Positions 18,485 to 27,397 of a stretch of 64,000 nt of DNA are shown here, one piece after another. The stretch is taken from the NCBI RefSeq assembly GCF_000745345.1, contig NZ_JQNR01000005.1:3410001-3474000 (forward strand), in the 5' to 3' direction. The notes beneath the pieces were generated by a model. It was not told the DNA's origin and made no database searches. It saw only the letters and a program-made list of their open reading frames with translations. Source of the DNA: Actinacidiphila yeochonensis CN732. Lineage in GTDB: Bacteria > Actinomycetota > Actinomycetes > Streptomycetales > Streptomycetaceae. How positions within the stretch are numbered: the stretch's first letter is position 1; every line of letters begins with the position of its first letter. The translations under genes and the position numbers were made by a program.

Positions 18485-19463
18485 GCAGCGAGCCGAGCCG
18501 CTCCTCGGCCAGCGCCACCTGCGGCTGGTCCACCGTCACGCCGAGCAGGAACGTGCCAGGGCCGTGGCCGAACCAGTGGATGTACACGGCGCCCTCCTGC
18601 ACGTCCAGCACCAGCCGCCGGATCTGCTGGTCGGAGACCGGCCGCAGGATCTGGCGCAGCCGGGTGATGTCCGCGCGCAGCCGGCCGGCGAGGTCGCGGT
18701 ACATCGCCCGGCGCTCGCCGCTCGGGATGCTGCCGAGCCGTACGCCGAGGTCCGGGTCGTCGAACGCGTCCCCGGCACACACCGCGGTCCAGTCGCGGTA
18801 GTACGCGGCGTACTGGAGGTTCACCGCGTTGACGTGGTCGTCCCACACCGACCTCAGCGACGCCGGGGAGCCCGGGCCCCCGGCGGACAGGGCGGCCTCC
18901 CAGTGGAGCTCCCCGGTGCCCGCCGGCTCGGCGGGGACCAGTTTGCCGTCACCGCCGAGGAGTTCGTCCGGCAGGTGGTGCACCTCGCGCCGGATGCGGG
19001 TGACCAGCAGGTTGAGGCCGTCGTCCAGCTCCGCCACGGTGTCGCCGGACTGCGTGACCCCCACCAGGTGCTGGCCGGCCCTGATCCGCGCGCAGTACAT
19101 CCCGCCGTCCGGTGCCTCGACGACGAGCCGCATCAGCTCACCGGTCTCCAGGCGCTGGAGCGCGCGGTCGAAGTCCTCCACGCAGACGACCAGATGGCGC
19201 CCCGGCCAGCCCTCCGCCGCGAGCAGCCTCCCGCTCACGGTGCGCGGCGTGCGCAGCGGGGCGCTGCCCCGGGGCCGGACCGCGAAGTCCAGCACACCGT
19301 GGCTGTAGTGGGCCACCGAGCGGAACGCCGGGCCGTGTTCGGCGACGGCGGCCACGCATGCCCGCACGACCGGCGAGTCCTTCGCCGTCCAGTGCTGCTC
19401 GATCAGAAGTTCAGGTCCGGCCTGCTCCGGCTCGGCGGCCGGCGGTGTGCTCATGGTGGTCAC
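18459..19463 (-). CDS. Protein of unknown function, next to the FxsT-like gene
   Basis: 334-aa soluble protein. The GTG at 19463 is chosen because GGAAGGA lies 5 nt upstream; the ATG at 19454 or longer forms are alternatives. Two alpha/beta segments stand out: residues about 50-150 (VLDFAVRPRG; MYCARIRAGQHLVGVTQSGD) and the C-terminal 45 residues (GAVYIHWFGHGPGTFLLGVT). Each ends in a strand-helix unit and may be distantly related roadblock- or chaperone-like modules. I cannot assign a family. It is downstream of, and on the same strand as, the FxsT-like gene (about 100-bp gap), so it is probably part of that RiPP operon, and converges on the ATPase operon with a 26-bp overlap. Confidence 0.55.
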   Translation of the reverse strand: MTTMSTPPAAEPEQAGPELLIEQHWTAKDSPVVRACVAAVAEHGPAFRSVAHYSHGVLDFAVRPRGSAPLRTPRTVSGRLLAAEGWPGRHLVVCVEDFDRALQRLETGELMRLVVEAPDGGMYCARIRAGQHLVGVTQSGDTVAELDDGLNLLVTRIRREVHHLPDELLGGDGKLVPAEPAGTGELHWEAALSAGGPGSPASLRSVWDDHVNAVNLQYAAYYRDWTAVCAGDAFDDPDLGVRLGSIPSGERRAMYRDLAGRLRADITRLRQILRPVSDQQIRRLVLDVQEGAVYIHWFGHGPGTFLLGVTVDQPQVALAEERLGSLLTAVSGRS

Positions 19464-19566
19464 TGTGTTCCTTCCCCGTTCCGCACGGTGGCCCGCCACC
19501 GCCGGCCGGTGGCGGAGGACGGCCGCACGCGGCGCGGCGGTTCCGCTGCGGGTCGCTGCTTCCTCG

Positions 19567-22500
19567 TCACAGGTCCGGCAGCTCCAGGTCGATGTCCCGG
19601 TGCTGCCCGGTGCCGTCCCCGGGCCCTCCGGGCGCGTCCAGTACGCGCAGGTCGCGGGCGACCAGCGCGCGGTCCGGGTGCCGTTCCTGCCCCAGGTCGT
19701 CCAGGGTCTCCAACGCCTCCCGGTAGTACTGGCGGGCGTTGTCGTGGTGCCCGCGGGCCACCAGGGTGCCGGCGACGGCCGCGGCGGCGGCGGCCACCCA
19801 CGGATGGCTGTGGCCGAGGCCGTCCCGCAGCGCCTCCAGCGCCCGGGTGCCGGTGTCCAGCGCGGCGTCGGCTTCGTCCACCGCGCGCAGGTGGACGCCC
19901 TCCCGGACGGCGGCCAGCCCGGTGTACGGGTGGTCCTCGCCGAGGGTGTCCTCCAGTGCCTTCCGGCAGGTGCGGATCGTGTCCAGCGCCTCCCCGTGCT
20001 TGTGCGTCGCGTGCAGGTCGGTTGCCAGGCTGAACCGGCAGCGTTCGGTGATGAGTTGGCCGTCGCCGAAGTGCTTCCGGCACGCGTCCAGAATCCGCTG
20101 GTCCCGCTCCAGGGCGCTCTCGACCAGGCCGGCCTGCCGGCCGCGCGCCGCCAGCCCGAGCCGCCGCTCGCTGACCGCCAGGCCGATCTCCGCGCTGGCC
20201 GACTCGGCGCCGGCCGCGCCCCGGGCCTGGTGCAGGTACAGCTTCAGCAGGTCGAAGGACTCGCGGTTCTGGCCGAGCCCGCGGTGCACGAAGGCGAGGA
20301 TGCCCATCGAGGACGGATCGGTCCGGCCGGTCGCGGCCAGCACGTCCCGGCGGTGCTGGAGCAGGTCGAACGCGGCCCGGTAGTCACCGCACAGCGCCTC
20401 GGCGAGCGCCAGGTTGTGCTCGGTCTGCGTGGTGGCCGGATGGTCCGGCCCGAGGATACCGGCCAGCGTCCCCCGCACGTGGCGGCCGAGCACCCGGGCC
20501 TCCAGCATGGCGCCCTGGGAGCGCAGGATGGCGCCGAAGGAGTCCGCCGACAGCAGGCTGCGCGGATGGTCGAGGCCCAGCACCATGCGGTGGCCGCGCA
20601 GCGCCTCCTCCGCGGCCTCCGCCGCACGGGGGTACCTGCCGAGGGTGCGGTACGCCTGCGCGGTGTGGTTGCGCAGCCGCAGGTACTCCAGAGGCGGCGG
20701 TGACGCGTACCACTGCCGCGCGGTGGTGCGCGCGATCCGCAGCGCCTCCGTCAGCCGGCGGTGCTCCCGGGTCGCGATCAGGGCCGCGAGGTCGGCGAGG
20801 ACCACGCGCCGGACCTCGGGCCGCTCGTCGGTCCACAGCGACAGCGCCGTCAGCCGCAGGGCACGCGCGTCGAGGCTCGCCGGGGCGCCGTCGCCGGGGC
20901 CGCCGGCGTCCCGGCCCGCGCCCTCGGCCAGGATGCCGCGGACCTGCCGCTCGCGCAGCGCGCGCTCGGCCGGGTCCATCCGCGCCAGGACCATCTCGCG
21001 CAGCGGGCGGACCTGCCGCACGGTCTGCCCTGGGTGCGGCCCACCCGCCGCCCCGGCCGGGTCCGTGCGCAGCTCCAGCAGGCCCTGCTGGACCAGGGCC
21101 CACAGCGCCGCGTGGACCACCAGCGGGTCCCTGACCGCGGCGGCCCGGCCGCCGCCGGGGCCGGGTCCGGGGCCGGCGAGCGCGGCCATCAGCGCCGGTG
21201 AGTTCAGCAGGCCGGTGTCCATCCCGACCGGCGCCAGCAGCGCGCAGCACTCCAGCAGCCGCTCCAGCGCCCTGGTGCCGCTCGGCTCGCGGTCCCACAA
21301 CGTGCCGCCCGCCGCGGCCGGCAGGTCGGCCACGGCCGCCTCCAGCATGACGCGCTCCAGCGGCACCGCGTCGCCGCGGGCCAGCAACTGCTGCTGGTGG
21401 GCGCCGAACGCGGTCATCAGCCGGTCGGCGGCCTCCCGCAGGGCGGCGGGCCGCGGCCGGTTGTCCTCCGCCATGCGCCGCTCGGCCCGCAGCCGGACCC
21501 ACGCGCCGGCCAGCGCCACCGCCAGCGGGCCCCGGCCCATGGCCTGCCCGATCTGGTCGGCCAGCGCCGGGTCCAGGTCGGGGACGGCGGCGCCGATCAG
21601 GTCCCGGCTCTCGTCGAGCGAGAGCGGCGGCACCGCGAACGCCCTGCCGCCCGGCAGGCCGTCCTCCTCGCGGCAGGTCAACAGGACGTTCCCGTTGCCG
21701 TGTCGCGGCAGCAGCCCGGCCAGCGCCTCGGGATCGTCGGCGTCGTCGTACACCAGCAGCCAGCTGGGCGCGTCCGGCGAACCGAGCCACGCCAGGACCT
21801 CCTGCGGCTCGTCCCGCTCCGGCAGCCCGACGCTCTCGGCCAGCAGGCCCAGCCCGCGCTCGACCGCGGTGCGGTCGGCGGCGTCCAGCCACCACACGAT
21901 CCGGTGCGCGCCCGCGAACCGGTGGCAGAACTCCAGCGCCAGCGCGCTCTTCCCGATGCCGGACACCCCGGTGAGCAGGCCGGGCACCGGCCCCGCGGCG
22001 GCCTCGGCGAACCGCTCGCGGATCGCCAGCAGCAGGCCGTCGCGGCCGGTGAACGCCGGGTCCCGCGGCGGCAGGTTGTGCCGCTCCGGCAGCACCGGGA
22101 AGGCGGCCGCGCCGCCGACCGCGGCGGCCGGCGGCGGCAGCCGCAGCGCGTGCCGCAGCCGTGCGGCGGCGTCCGCCGGCTCGCAGCGGCGCAGGTCGAG
22201 GCGTTCGTGGTGGCCGAGCCCGGCGGGCAGCGGCTCGTCGTCGACCACCACGACCCGCACGTCCGGGTGCGACAGGCGCTCCAGGGCGGCGATCCGCTCT
22301 CGGGGGGCGCCGACCGGCGGGACGACCAGCAGCATCTCGCCGGACGCCGGCGCCGTGCCGGTGAACTCCGCCAACGGCACCGTCGCACATGCCAGGTTGG
22401 CGCCGTGGACCTGCTCCTCCAACCACTCCAGCCACGCCCGGGACCGCTCCGGGCCGACCACGGTCACCCGCTCGACGCCGTAGGACACGGGGCGGTCGAG

Positions 22501-23358
22501 CACGTCGGCCAACCGGGCGTACCCGCCGCGCCGTACCGCGCTCCGCGGCGGGCGCCGCTCCGCGGGCGTCGTGGGGACCGGCGGCCGCACGTCCTCGCGC
22601 CCCGCGGCCGCCTCAAGCGTCTCCACCTGGTCGAAGGGGATCTCGACGTACGGCACCGCGCGGTCGCCCGCGAGGCCGCGGAACGCCGTCCGCACCCGGT
22701 CGCGGGCCAGCCGGAGCTGCTCGCTGAGCCGGTTGTCCGTCCGGATGCCGACGACGACGAGGTCGAACGGCCGCGCCGCGCCCGCCCCGCCCGCGGGCCG
22801 GGGGCCTCGGGCGCTCTCGGCGTCCTTGCCCATCTCGCGGGCCAGCGCGGCCGCCGCGTCGACCGACCACGACGTGGGCCCGAAGCAGGCCGCCAGCACA
22901 TGGCCCAGCCGGCCCAGGACCATGGCCTGCTCGGACGTGCGCGGCACCGGCGCGTCCACCAGGACGGTGTCGTAGCCGTGGTAGACGGCGGCCCGGGCGG
23001 CGGCCTCCCGGACCGGGAGCCGCGCCAGGGCGGCGGCGTCGGGCAGGTCGAGGACCCACAGCGGAACGGTCCCGCCGTCGCCGGGCAGCCGCCACTCCCA
23101 GGGCGCCGGCAGCGGCCCGGCGGACGGCGCGTCCTCGGCGCGCGCCACCCGGACACCGCCCGCGTGGTGGCGCAGATGGTCCACCAGCCGGGAGTCCGGC
23201 CCCGACCCGGGCACGTGCACGACCAGCGTCCGGCGCCCGGCGCCCGCCATCGCCACCGCCGTGTGGGCGACGGTGGTGGTCTGGCCGACCGCCCCGCTGC
23301 CGGCGTAGAACACGACCACCCGGACACCGCGTGGCGCCCCGCCGGCCTGCTGTGTCAT
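19567..23358 (-). CDS. FxSxx-COOH-system-type MinD-like/NB-ARC/TPR protein (FxsT-like)
   Basis: 1263-aa multidomain protein. Residues 1-250 form a MinD/ParA-like domain, but its P-loop (GSGAVGQTT, residues 20-28) lacks the signature Lys, so nucleotide binding may be altered; YDTVLVDAPVP is the Walker B strand. A linker (LADVLDRPVSYG) precedes an NB-ARC NTPase with intact P-loop TGVSGIGKSALALEF (about 459-473) and Walker B SWLLVYDDADD (about 532-542). From about residue 890 to the end are tetratricopeptide repeats of the kinesin-light-chain kind (YRTLGRYPRAAEAAEEALRG; LGEDHPYTGLAAVREG; ALEALRDGLGHSHPWVA). This order is that of the TPR protein of FxSxx-COOH RiPP systems. ATG 23358 follows GGAGCAG. 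It lies 63 bp downstream of the precursor gene on the same strand. Its role in those systems is unproven; NB-ARC/TPR proteins often act as regulated scaffolds. Confidence 0.75.
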   Translation of the reverse strand: MTQQAGGAPRGVRVVVFYAGSGAVGQTTTVAHTAVAMAGAGRRTLVVHVPGSGPDSRLVDHLRHHAGGVRVARAEDAPSAGPLPAPWEWRLPGDGGTVPLWVLDLPDAAALARLPVREAAARAAVYHGYDTVLVDAPVPRTSEQAMVLGRLGHVLAACFGPTSWSVDAAAALAREMGKDAESARGPRPAGGAGAARPFDLVVVGIRTDNRLSEQLRLARDRVRTAFRGLAGDRAVPYVEIPFDQVETLEAAAGREDVRPPVPTTPAERRPPRSAVRRGGYARLADVLDRPVSYGVERVTVVGPERSRAWLEWLEEQVHGANLACATVPLAEFTGTAPASGEMLLVVPPVGAPRERIAALERLSHPDVRVVVVDDEPLPAGLGHHERLDLRRCEPADAAARLRHALRLPPPAAAVGGAAAFPVLPERHNLPPRDPAFTGRDGLLLAIRERFAEAAAGPVPGLLTGVSGIGKSALALEFCHRFAGAHRIVWWLDAADRTAVERGLGLLAESVGLPERDEPQEVLAWLGSPDAPSWLLVYDDADDPEALAGLLPRHGNGNVLLTCREEDGLPGGRAFAVPPLSLDESRDLIGAAVPDLDPALADQIGQAMGRGPLAVALAGAWVRLRAERRMAEDNRPRPAALREAADRLMTAFGAHQQQLLARGDAVPLERVMLEAAVADLPAAAGGTLWDREPSGTRALERLLECCALLAPVGMDTGLLNSPALMAALAGPGPGPGGGRAAAVRDPLVVHAALWALVQQGLLELRTDPAGAAGGPHPGQTVRQVRPLREMVLARMDPAERALRERQVRGILAEGAGRDAGGPGDGAPASLDARALRLTALSLWTDERPEVRRVVLADLAALIATREHRRLTEALRIARTTARQWYASPPPLEYLRLRNHTAQAYRTLGRYPRAAEAAEEALRGHRMVLGLDHPRSLLSADSFGAILRSQGAMLEARVLGRHVRGTLAGILGPDHPATTQTEHNLALAEALCGDYRAAFDLLQHRRDVLAATGRTDPSSMGILAFVHRGLGQNRESFDLLKLYLHQARGAAGAESASAEIGLAVSERRLGLAARGRQAGLVESALERDQRILDACRKHFGDGQLITERCRFSLATDLHATHKHGEALDTIRTCRKALEDTLGEDHPYTGLAAVREGVHLRAVDEADAALDTGTRALEALRDGLGHSHPWVAAAAAAVAGTLVARGHHDNARQYYREALETLDDLGQERHPDRALVARDLRVLDAPGGPGDGTGQHRDIDLELPDL

Positions 23359-23421
23359 CTGCTCGCTCCCGCTGCTCCTGGGTTGCTGCGACGCCCGGTG
23401 CGAAACCGCTCTCCCACGGCC

Positions 23422-23628
23422 TCAGCTTCTGACCTGGCTCTCCTTGTGTCCGGCGGTGAAGAACACGTCGGGATGGTGCGCCGCGTCCATGACCGCCCGC
23501 AACGCGGTGCCGAGGACGCTGCCGGAGAGTTCCGCGACATCGGCGAGGGCCAGTCCCGAGAGGTCCACCAACGGGGATTCCACGGAGTCTTTCGGCGTCT
23601 CGCCCCGAGCGTCGGCCTGGTCCGTCAT
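23422..23628 (-). CDS. Cyclophane-type RiPP precursor candidate (FxsA-like leader, atypical core)
   Basis: 68-aa peptide starting at ATG 23628 with AAAGG ten bases upstream; a longer in-frame start exists at 23664. The middle resembles FxSxx-COOH precursors (PLVDLSGLALADVAELSGSV, then LGTALRAVMD), the presumed recognition region. The C-terminal part is HHPDVFFTAGHKESQVRS, rich in His and Phe but without the family's terminal Phe-x-Ser-x-x. Candidate crosslink sites for the radical SAM enzyme encoded divergently are Phe56/Phe57 and His51/His52/His61. It is transcribed with the FxsT-like gene. The absence of the standard terminus could mean a new product class or a C-terminus trimmed after modification. 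Confidence 0.65.
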   Translation of the reverse strand: MTDQADARGETPKDSVESPLVDLSGLALADVAELSGSVLGTALRAVMDAAHHPDVFFTAGHKESQVRS

Positions 23629-23946
23629 ATCCGAGCGGCCTTTCCCCTCCAGACCCGGTGTCAATCGCCTCCGAGGCGGCCGACCTGACTGCGTATTCTA
23701 TCCGCGTCAACCCCCGCCCGGCCAGACGCCAAGCCGTTCCGGGCGCGGCGTACCGGCGCTCCGGGCACACCGCCGCGACAACCCCCCCGTTTCGCCACCC
23801 GATCCGGCAACCGAAGTGCTGAGATGACCAGTTGGCTTGATTCCAGCTTTGACGGAACGTGCCCCGATGGCAGACTGAGGAACAGTCAGGATTACCGTAC
23901 GGGTGGAATGTCCGTCTGGCACAGCGGTTCTGGGGGGACACGCACG
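23629..23946. other. Divergent promoter region between precursor and maturase genes
   Basis: No gene. Minus-strand reading contains TAGAAT about 65 bp before the precursor ATG, a possible -10. On the plus strand TTGACG (23849) and CAGACT (23871) are 16 bp apart and suit a promoter for the maturase, with a leader of about 65 nt to the ATG at 23947. Confidence 0.35.
23849..23876 (+). promoter_or_regulatory. Possible housekeeping promoter of the maturase operon
   Basis: TTGACG at 23849-23854 and CAGACT at 23871-23876 with 16-bp spacing. If used, it excludes the longer start at 23824 and supports ATG 23947. Confidence 0.35.
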
Positions 23947-25401
23947 ATGCGCGATGCGCAGCAGCTCCACACCGCGCCGCGGCCTTCGGATAGCGGTTTT
24001 CCTCCTCCTGGCGGGACGCCGCCGCATTCGCCACCGATCCCGTTCCGGAATTTCGTGGTGAAAATCCATGGCCGATGCAATCTCGACTGCGACTACTGCT
24101 ATATGTACCGGGCGGCCGACCAGCGCTGGCGCGACGAGCCGCGCACGATGTCCGGTCCCGTCATCGACCTCACGGCCCGGCGGATCGCCGAGCATGTGCA
24201 CATCCACCGCCTGACCCGGATCGGCGTCGTCCTGCACGGCGGCGAGCCGCTCCTCGCCGGAGCGGCCGCGATCGAGCGGCTGGTCCGGTCCGTGCGGGAG
24301 GGGGTGGGGCCCGGTGTGCGCGTCGACGCGACCCTCCAGACCAACGGCACGCTGCTGACCCCCGGCCGGCTCGACCGGCTGGCCGCCCTGGACATCGGCG
24401 TCGGCGTCAGCCTCGACGGCGGCGCCGAGGCGCACGACCGCCACCGGCGCGGCCACGACGGCAGGGGCAGCCACGCGGCGACCGAGGCCGGCCTGCGCCT
24501 GCTCACCAGCGCTCCCTACCGTGCCCTGTTCACCGGCCTCTTGTGCACCATCGACCTTGCCGCGGACCCCGTGGCCACCTACCGGGAGCTCCTGCGCCAC
24601 CGGCCGCCCACGGTCGACTTCCTGCTCCCGCACGGCAACTGGTCCGCCCCGCCCCCCGGCCGTGACCCCGCCCGGCAGCACGACACGCCGTACGCGGACT
24701 GGCTGATCCGGATCTTCGACCGCTGGTACGGAGCCGCCGAACGGCCCTCCGGCATCCGCCTGTTCGACGACCTCATCAGCCTGATGCTGGGCGGCCGCGG
24801 CACGGTCGAGGGGACGGGCCTGGCCCCGGTGGACTACATCGTCGTCGAGACCGACGGCACCCTCACCCTCGACGACGCCCTGCGCGCCGCCTACCCCGGC
24901 GCCGGGGACACCGGGCTCCACCTGGCCCGCGACCCCTTCGACGCCGCCCTGCCGCTGCCCGGCCTGACCGCCCGCCGGTCGGGCGCCGCCGGACTCGCCG
25001 CCGAGTGCCGCCGCTGCCCGCTGGTCCAGGTGTGCGGCGGCGGCCACCACGTCCACCGGTACCGCGCCGACGGGAGCGGCTTCGCCAATCCGAGCGTCTA
25101 CTGCGCGGACCTCCAGACCCTGATCCGCCACATCCACCGCCGCGTCGCGGGTGACGTCGCACGGCTCACACGGACCAGCCGCGGCGCTTCCGCCGGCGCG
25201 GACGCCCACGCGGACACCGGACCGGGGCATACGGGGGCCGGGTCGGGCGGCGCGGACGTCCCGTCGGCCGGTGCCGGTGCCGGTGCCGTGGGCGTGGGCG
25301 TGGGCGGGTTGGCCGGTGGGGACGCCGCGTCGGGTGGAACCGGGGACCGGGTGGGCGGCAGGGAAGCCGGTGCGGTCGGGACCCGGACAGGGGTGGCATG
25401 A
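23947..25401 (+). CDS. FxsB-type radical SAM/SPASM peptide maturase
   Basis: 484-aa radical SAM enzyme. VVKIHGRCNLDCDYCYMY holds the CxxxCxxC cluster at Cys44, Cys48 and Cys51 (numbered from ATG 23947). LHGGEPLL and LQTNGTLL are the usual SAM-binding strands and VSLDGGAEAHDRHR the strand-5 motif. A C-terminal SPASM-like region CRRCPLVQVCGGGHHVHRY...YCADL supplies further Cys for auxiliary clusters. These are hallmarks of enzymes that form carbon-carbon cyclophane links on aromatic residues of precursor peptides. The end of the protein, after about residue 400, is a Gly/Ala/Asp-rich tail without known role. ATG 23947 is preceded by GGGGGGAC; a longer frame starts at 23824. The ATGA overlap with the next gene makes an operon. 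Confidence 0.8.
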   Translation: MRDAQQLHTAPRPSDSGFPPPGGTPPHSPPIPFRNFVVKIHGRCNLDCDYCYMYRAADQRWRDEPRTMSGPVIDLTARRIAEHVHIHRLTRIGVVLHGGEPLLAGAAAIERLVRSVREGVGPGVRVDATLQTNGTLLTPGRLDRLAALDIGVGVSLDGGAEAHDRHRRGHDGRGSHAATEAGLRLLTSAPYRALFTGLLCTIDLAADPVATYRELLRHRPPTVDFLLPHGNWSAPPPGRDPARQHDTPYADWLIRIFDRWYGAAERPSGIRLFDDLISLMLGGRGTVEGTGLAPVDYIVVETDGTLTLDDALRAAYPGAGDTGLHLARDPFDAALPLPGLTARRSGAAGLAAECRRCPLVQVCGGGHHVHRYRADGSGFANPSVYCADLQTLIRHIHRRVAGDVARLTRTSRGASAGADAHADTGPGHTGAGSGGADVPSAGAGAGAVGVGVGGLAGGDAASGGTGDRVGGREAGAVGTRTGVA

Positions 25402-26876
25402 GCCCTGCGCACCGCGGCGGACCCGGGGCGCCGCAGCCGTACACGATGAGCCTGTCGCTGTTCGCCGAACTCGCCCGAGGCGGCGGCCGCGGGGCGACGC
25501 GGCTGCTGGCGGACGCCGAGTACAGCCGCCGGCTGGTGACCCTGTGGTCCGTGCTCCGCGCGGCGGAACAGCACGGCGGGGACGTCGGCCGGCGGGCCCG
25601 CGCCGCCTGGCAGGCGCTGGCCCAGGCGCAGCGCCGTGCGCCCGGCACCGTACGGACGCTGGTGACCTACCCGGCCCTCGGGCCCGCGCTGCTGCGCAGC
25701 CTCCACGCGCTCACCCACAGCCGCGCGCACCCGCCCGCCGCCGGCCGGCGCACCACCCCCACGGACCCGGCCCCCGCCCTCGAACCGGTTCCCGAACCGG
25801 TCCCCGAGCCCGACCCGCTGCACGCCCTCGCCTCGCTCGCGGCCGCGGCCGTCGTCGCGACGGGACTCCCGGCCCGGGTCGAAGTGGCGCCGCGCGCACG
25901 GCGGATCACGCTGCCAGGACTCGGCGCGGTCCGCCTGCCGGACGCCGAGGACGGCACCTGGGCCGTGGTCGAGGGCGGAGCACCCGGTGGGTGGATCTCC
26001 GTCGGCGGTCGGCGGGTCGCGATCGCCCCCGGAGCGGACCACGCGCCGGACGGCCAGGACCACCCGTCCGGACGTCCCGAGGCGCACACCTGGCTGCCCT
26101 TGCGCGCGTTCCCGTCCGACGGCCGCGGGCGGCAGCTCCTGCTCGACGACGTCGACCTCGACATCCCCGTCCTCCACGACCGGCCCGGCCGGTTGCCGGA
26201 CGCCGAGTGGGCACGCTGGCGGTACCGGCTCGCCGCGGGGCTGCGGCTGCTGCACGCGGAGCACCCGGAGGTCGCGGCCGAGGCGGGCGCCGTGCTGCGG
26301 GTCGTGGTGCCGATCGCCGGGTCGCCCGGCGTCAGCCGCAGCAGCAGCTCCGACGAGGCGTACGGGGCCGTCGCGCTGAGCCTGCCGGACACCGCGGAGG
26401 GCGTGGCCCTGGCGCTGGCCCACGAGCTTCAGCACAACAAGCTCTCCGCGCTCCTCCACCTCTTCGACCTCACCTCGGCCTGCCCCGGCGAACTCTTCTA
26501 CGCTCCCTGGCGTGAGGACCCGCGGCCCCTGGCCGGCCTGCTCCACGGCACCTACGCCCACCTCGGCGTGGCCCGCTTCTGGCATCGCCGCATGTCCCTG
26601 CGCCCGGTCGGCCCGGCCCGCCACGAGGCCCAGGCCCAGTTCGCCCGCTGGCGTACGGCGGCCGCCGAGGCCGGCGCCACCCTGGCCGCCAGCGGCCGGC
26701 TCACCCGCTACGGCTCGCTCTTCGTCGCGGGCATGAACGACGCCCTCGCGGAACTGGCCCGCGTCCCCGTCCCCTCCGCCGCCGCGGCCGAGGGCGCCGC
26801 CCGAGCCGCCGCCCACCGCGGCGCCTGGACCGCCCGCCACCTCCCCGCCCCGTCCGCCCCGTGCCCGGGAGGGTGA
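25398..26876 (+). CDS. HExxH-type peptide beta-hydroxylase candidate
   Basis: 492-aa protein with HELQH at residues 342-346 inside ALALAHELQHNKLSALLHLF, followed by FYAPWREDPRPL and LLHGTYAHLGVARFW, the pattern of HExxH proteins that accompany FxsB-type maturases and are thought to be alpha-ketoglutarate-dependent peptide beta-hydroxylases. Two His of HExxH plus a later His or acidic residue would bind iron. The first 330 residues are helical and Ala-rich with a Pro/Glu linker (EPVPEPVPEPDP). Its ATG overlaps the stop of the radical SAM gene. It probably hydroxylates the same precursor before or after cyclophane formation. The hydroxylase role is known for relatives; the timing is inferred. 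Confidence 0.75.
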   Translation: MSPAHRGGPGAPQPYTMSLSLFAELARGGGRGATRLLADAEYSRRLVTLWSVLRAAEQHGGDVGRRARAAWQALAQAQRRAPGTVRTLVTYPALGPALLRSLHALTHSRAHPPAAGRRTTPTDPAPALEPVPEPVPEPDPLHALASLAAAAVVATGLPARVEVAPRARRITLPGLGAVRLPDAEDGTWAVVEGGAPGGWISVGGRRVAIAPGADHAPDGQDHPSGRPEAHTWLPLRAFPSDGRGRQLLLDDVDLDIPVLHDRPGRLPDAEWARWRYRLAAGLRLLHAEHPEVAAEAGAVLRVVVPIAGSPGVSRSSSSDEAYGAVALSLPDTAEGVALALAHELQHNKLSALLHLFDLTSACPGELFYAPWREDPRPLAGLLHGTYAHLGVARFWHRRMSLRPVGPARHEAQAQFARWRTAAAEAGATLAASGRLTRYGSLFVAGMNDALAELARVPVPSAAAAEGAARAAAHRGAWTARHLPAPSAPCPGG

Positions 26877-27397
26877 GGGGCCGGGGCCGGGCCGGGGAGT
26901 CCTCGGCAGGGGAGACGTGTTGAGGGTGGCGCGGAGGAGGGCCGGTCCTGCTTCCAACCCGCCTCGAATACAGGGAGGGTGGTTGACTGTGCTTGTCTTC
27001 CCGGGTCGTCCAGCGGCAGCGCTCCTCAAGAAGACGGCGCGACAAGCTCCCGGACGGATGTCCCGATGTCCTGGACGACATGGCTGACTCCAACCCGAGT
27101 TCACGCCCACGCCCGTCCGCACCAACGGCCAGGAAGACGCAGCGCCACGAAGTCGGTTGCTCCCGAACATATCTGACGGCCTGTCTGATCTGCGCCTGTC
27201 CCGGGGGTACGGCTGCCGTCGAAGTGGCCGCCGAATGCGTCGAGCGCGCTCTTCCAACGGCTGCTCCAGCGCCGGCGGCCGGGTCGGACAGGGCCGGGGC
27301 AGGCCCTCGTCCGCGGAGACGGCCGGGAGTTGTCCGGTTTCCTCCTCGCGTGGACGGCGCGGCGGGCGAGAGGCTGGCGGCTTCCCGAGGAGGACGG
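26877..27397. other. Gene-poor stretch with a possible IS256 remnant
   Basis: No intact gene. On the minus strand about 27210-27300 reads RRRWSSRWKSALDAFGGHFD, which resembles the C-terminal end of IS256-type transposases (compare RWKTALNAFDITFDG at 3240-3290 in this window). No surrounding catalytic motifs or terminal repeats remain. The similarity is short and could be chance. Confidence 0.35.

Noticed and set aside
26877..27397. A second IS256 copy
   Set aside because: Only a 20-residue likeness to a transposase end; no catalytic region or terminal repeats, so kept only as a possible remnant.
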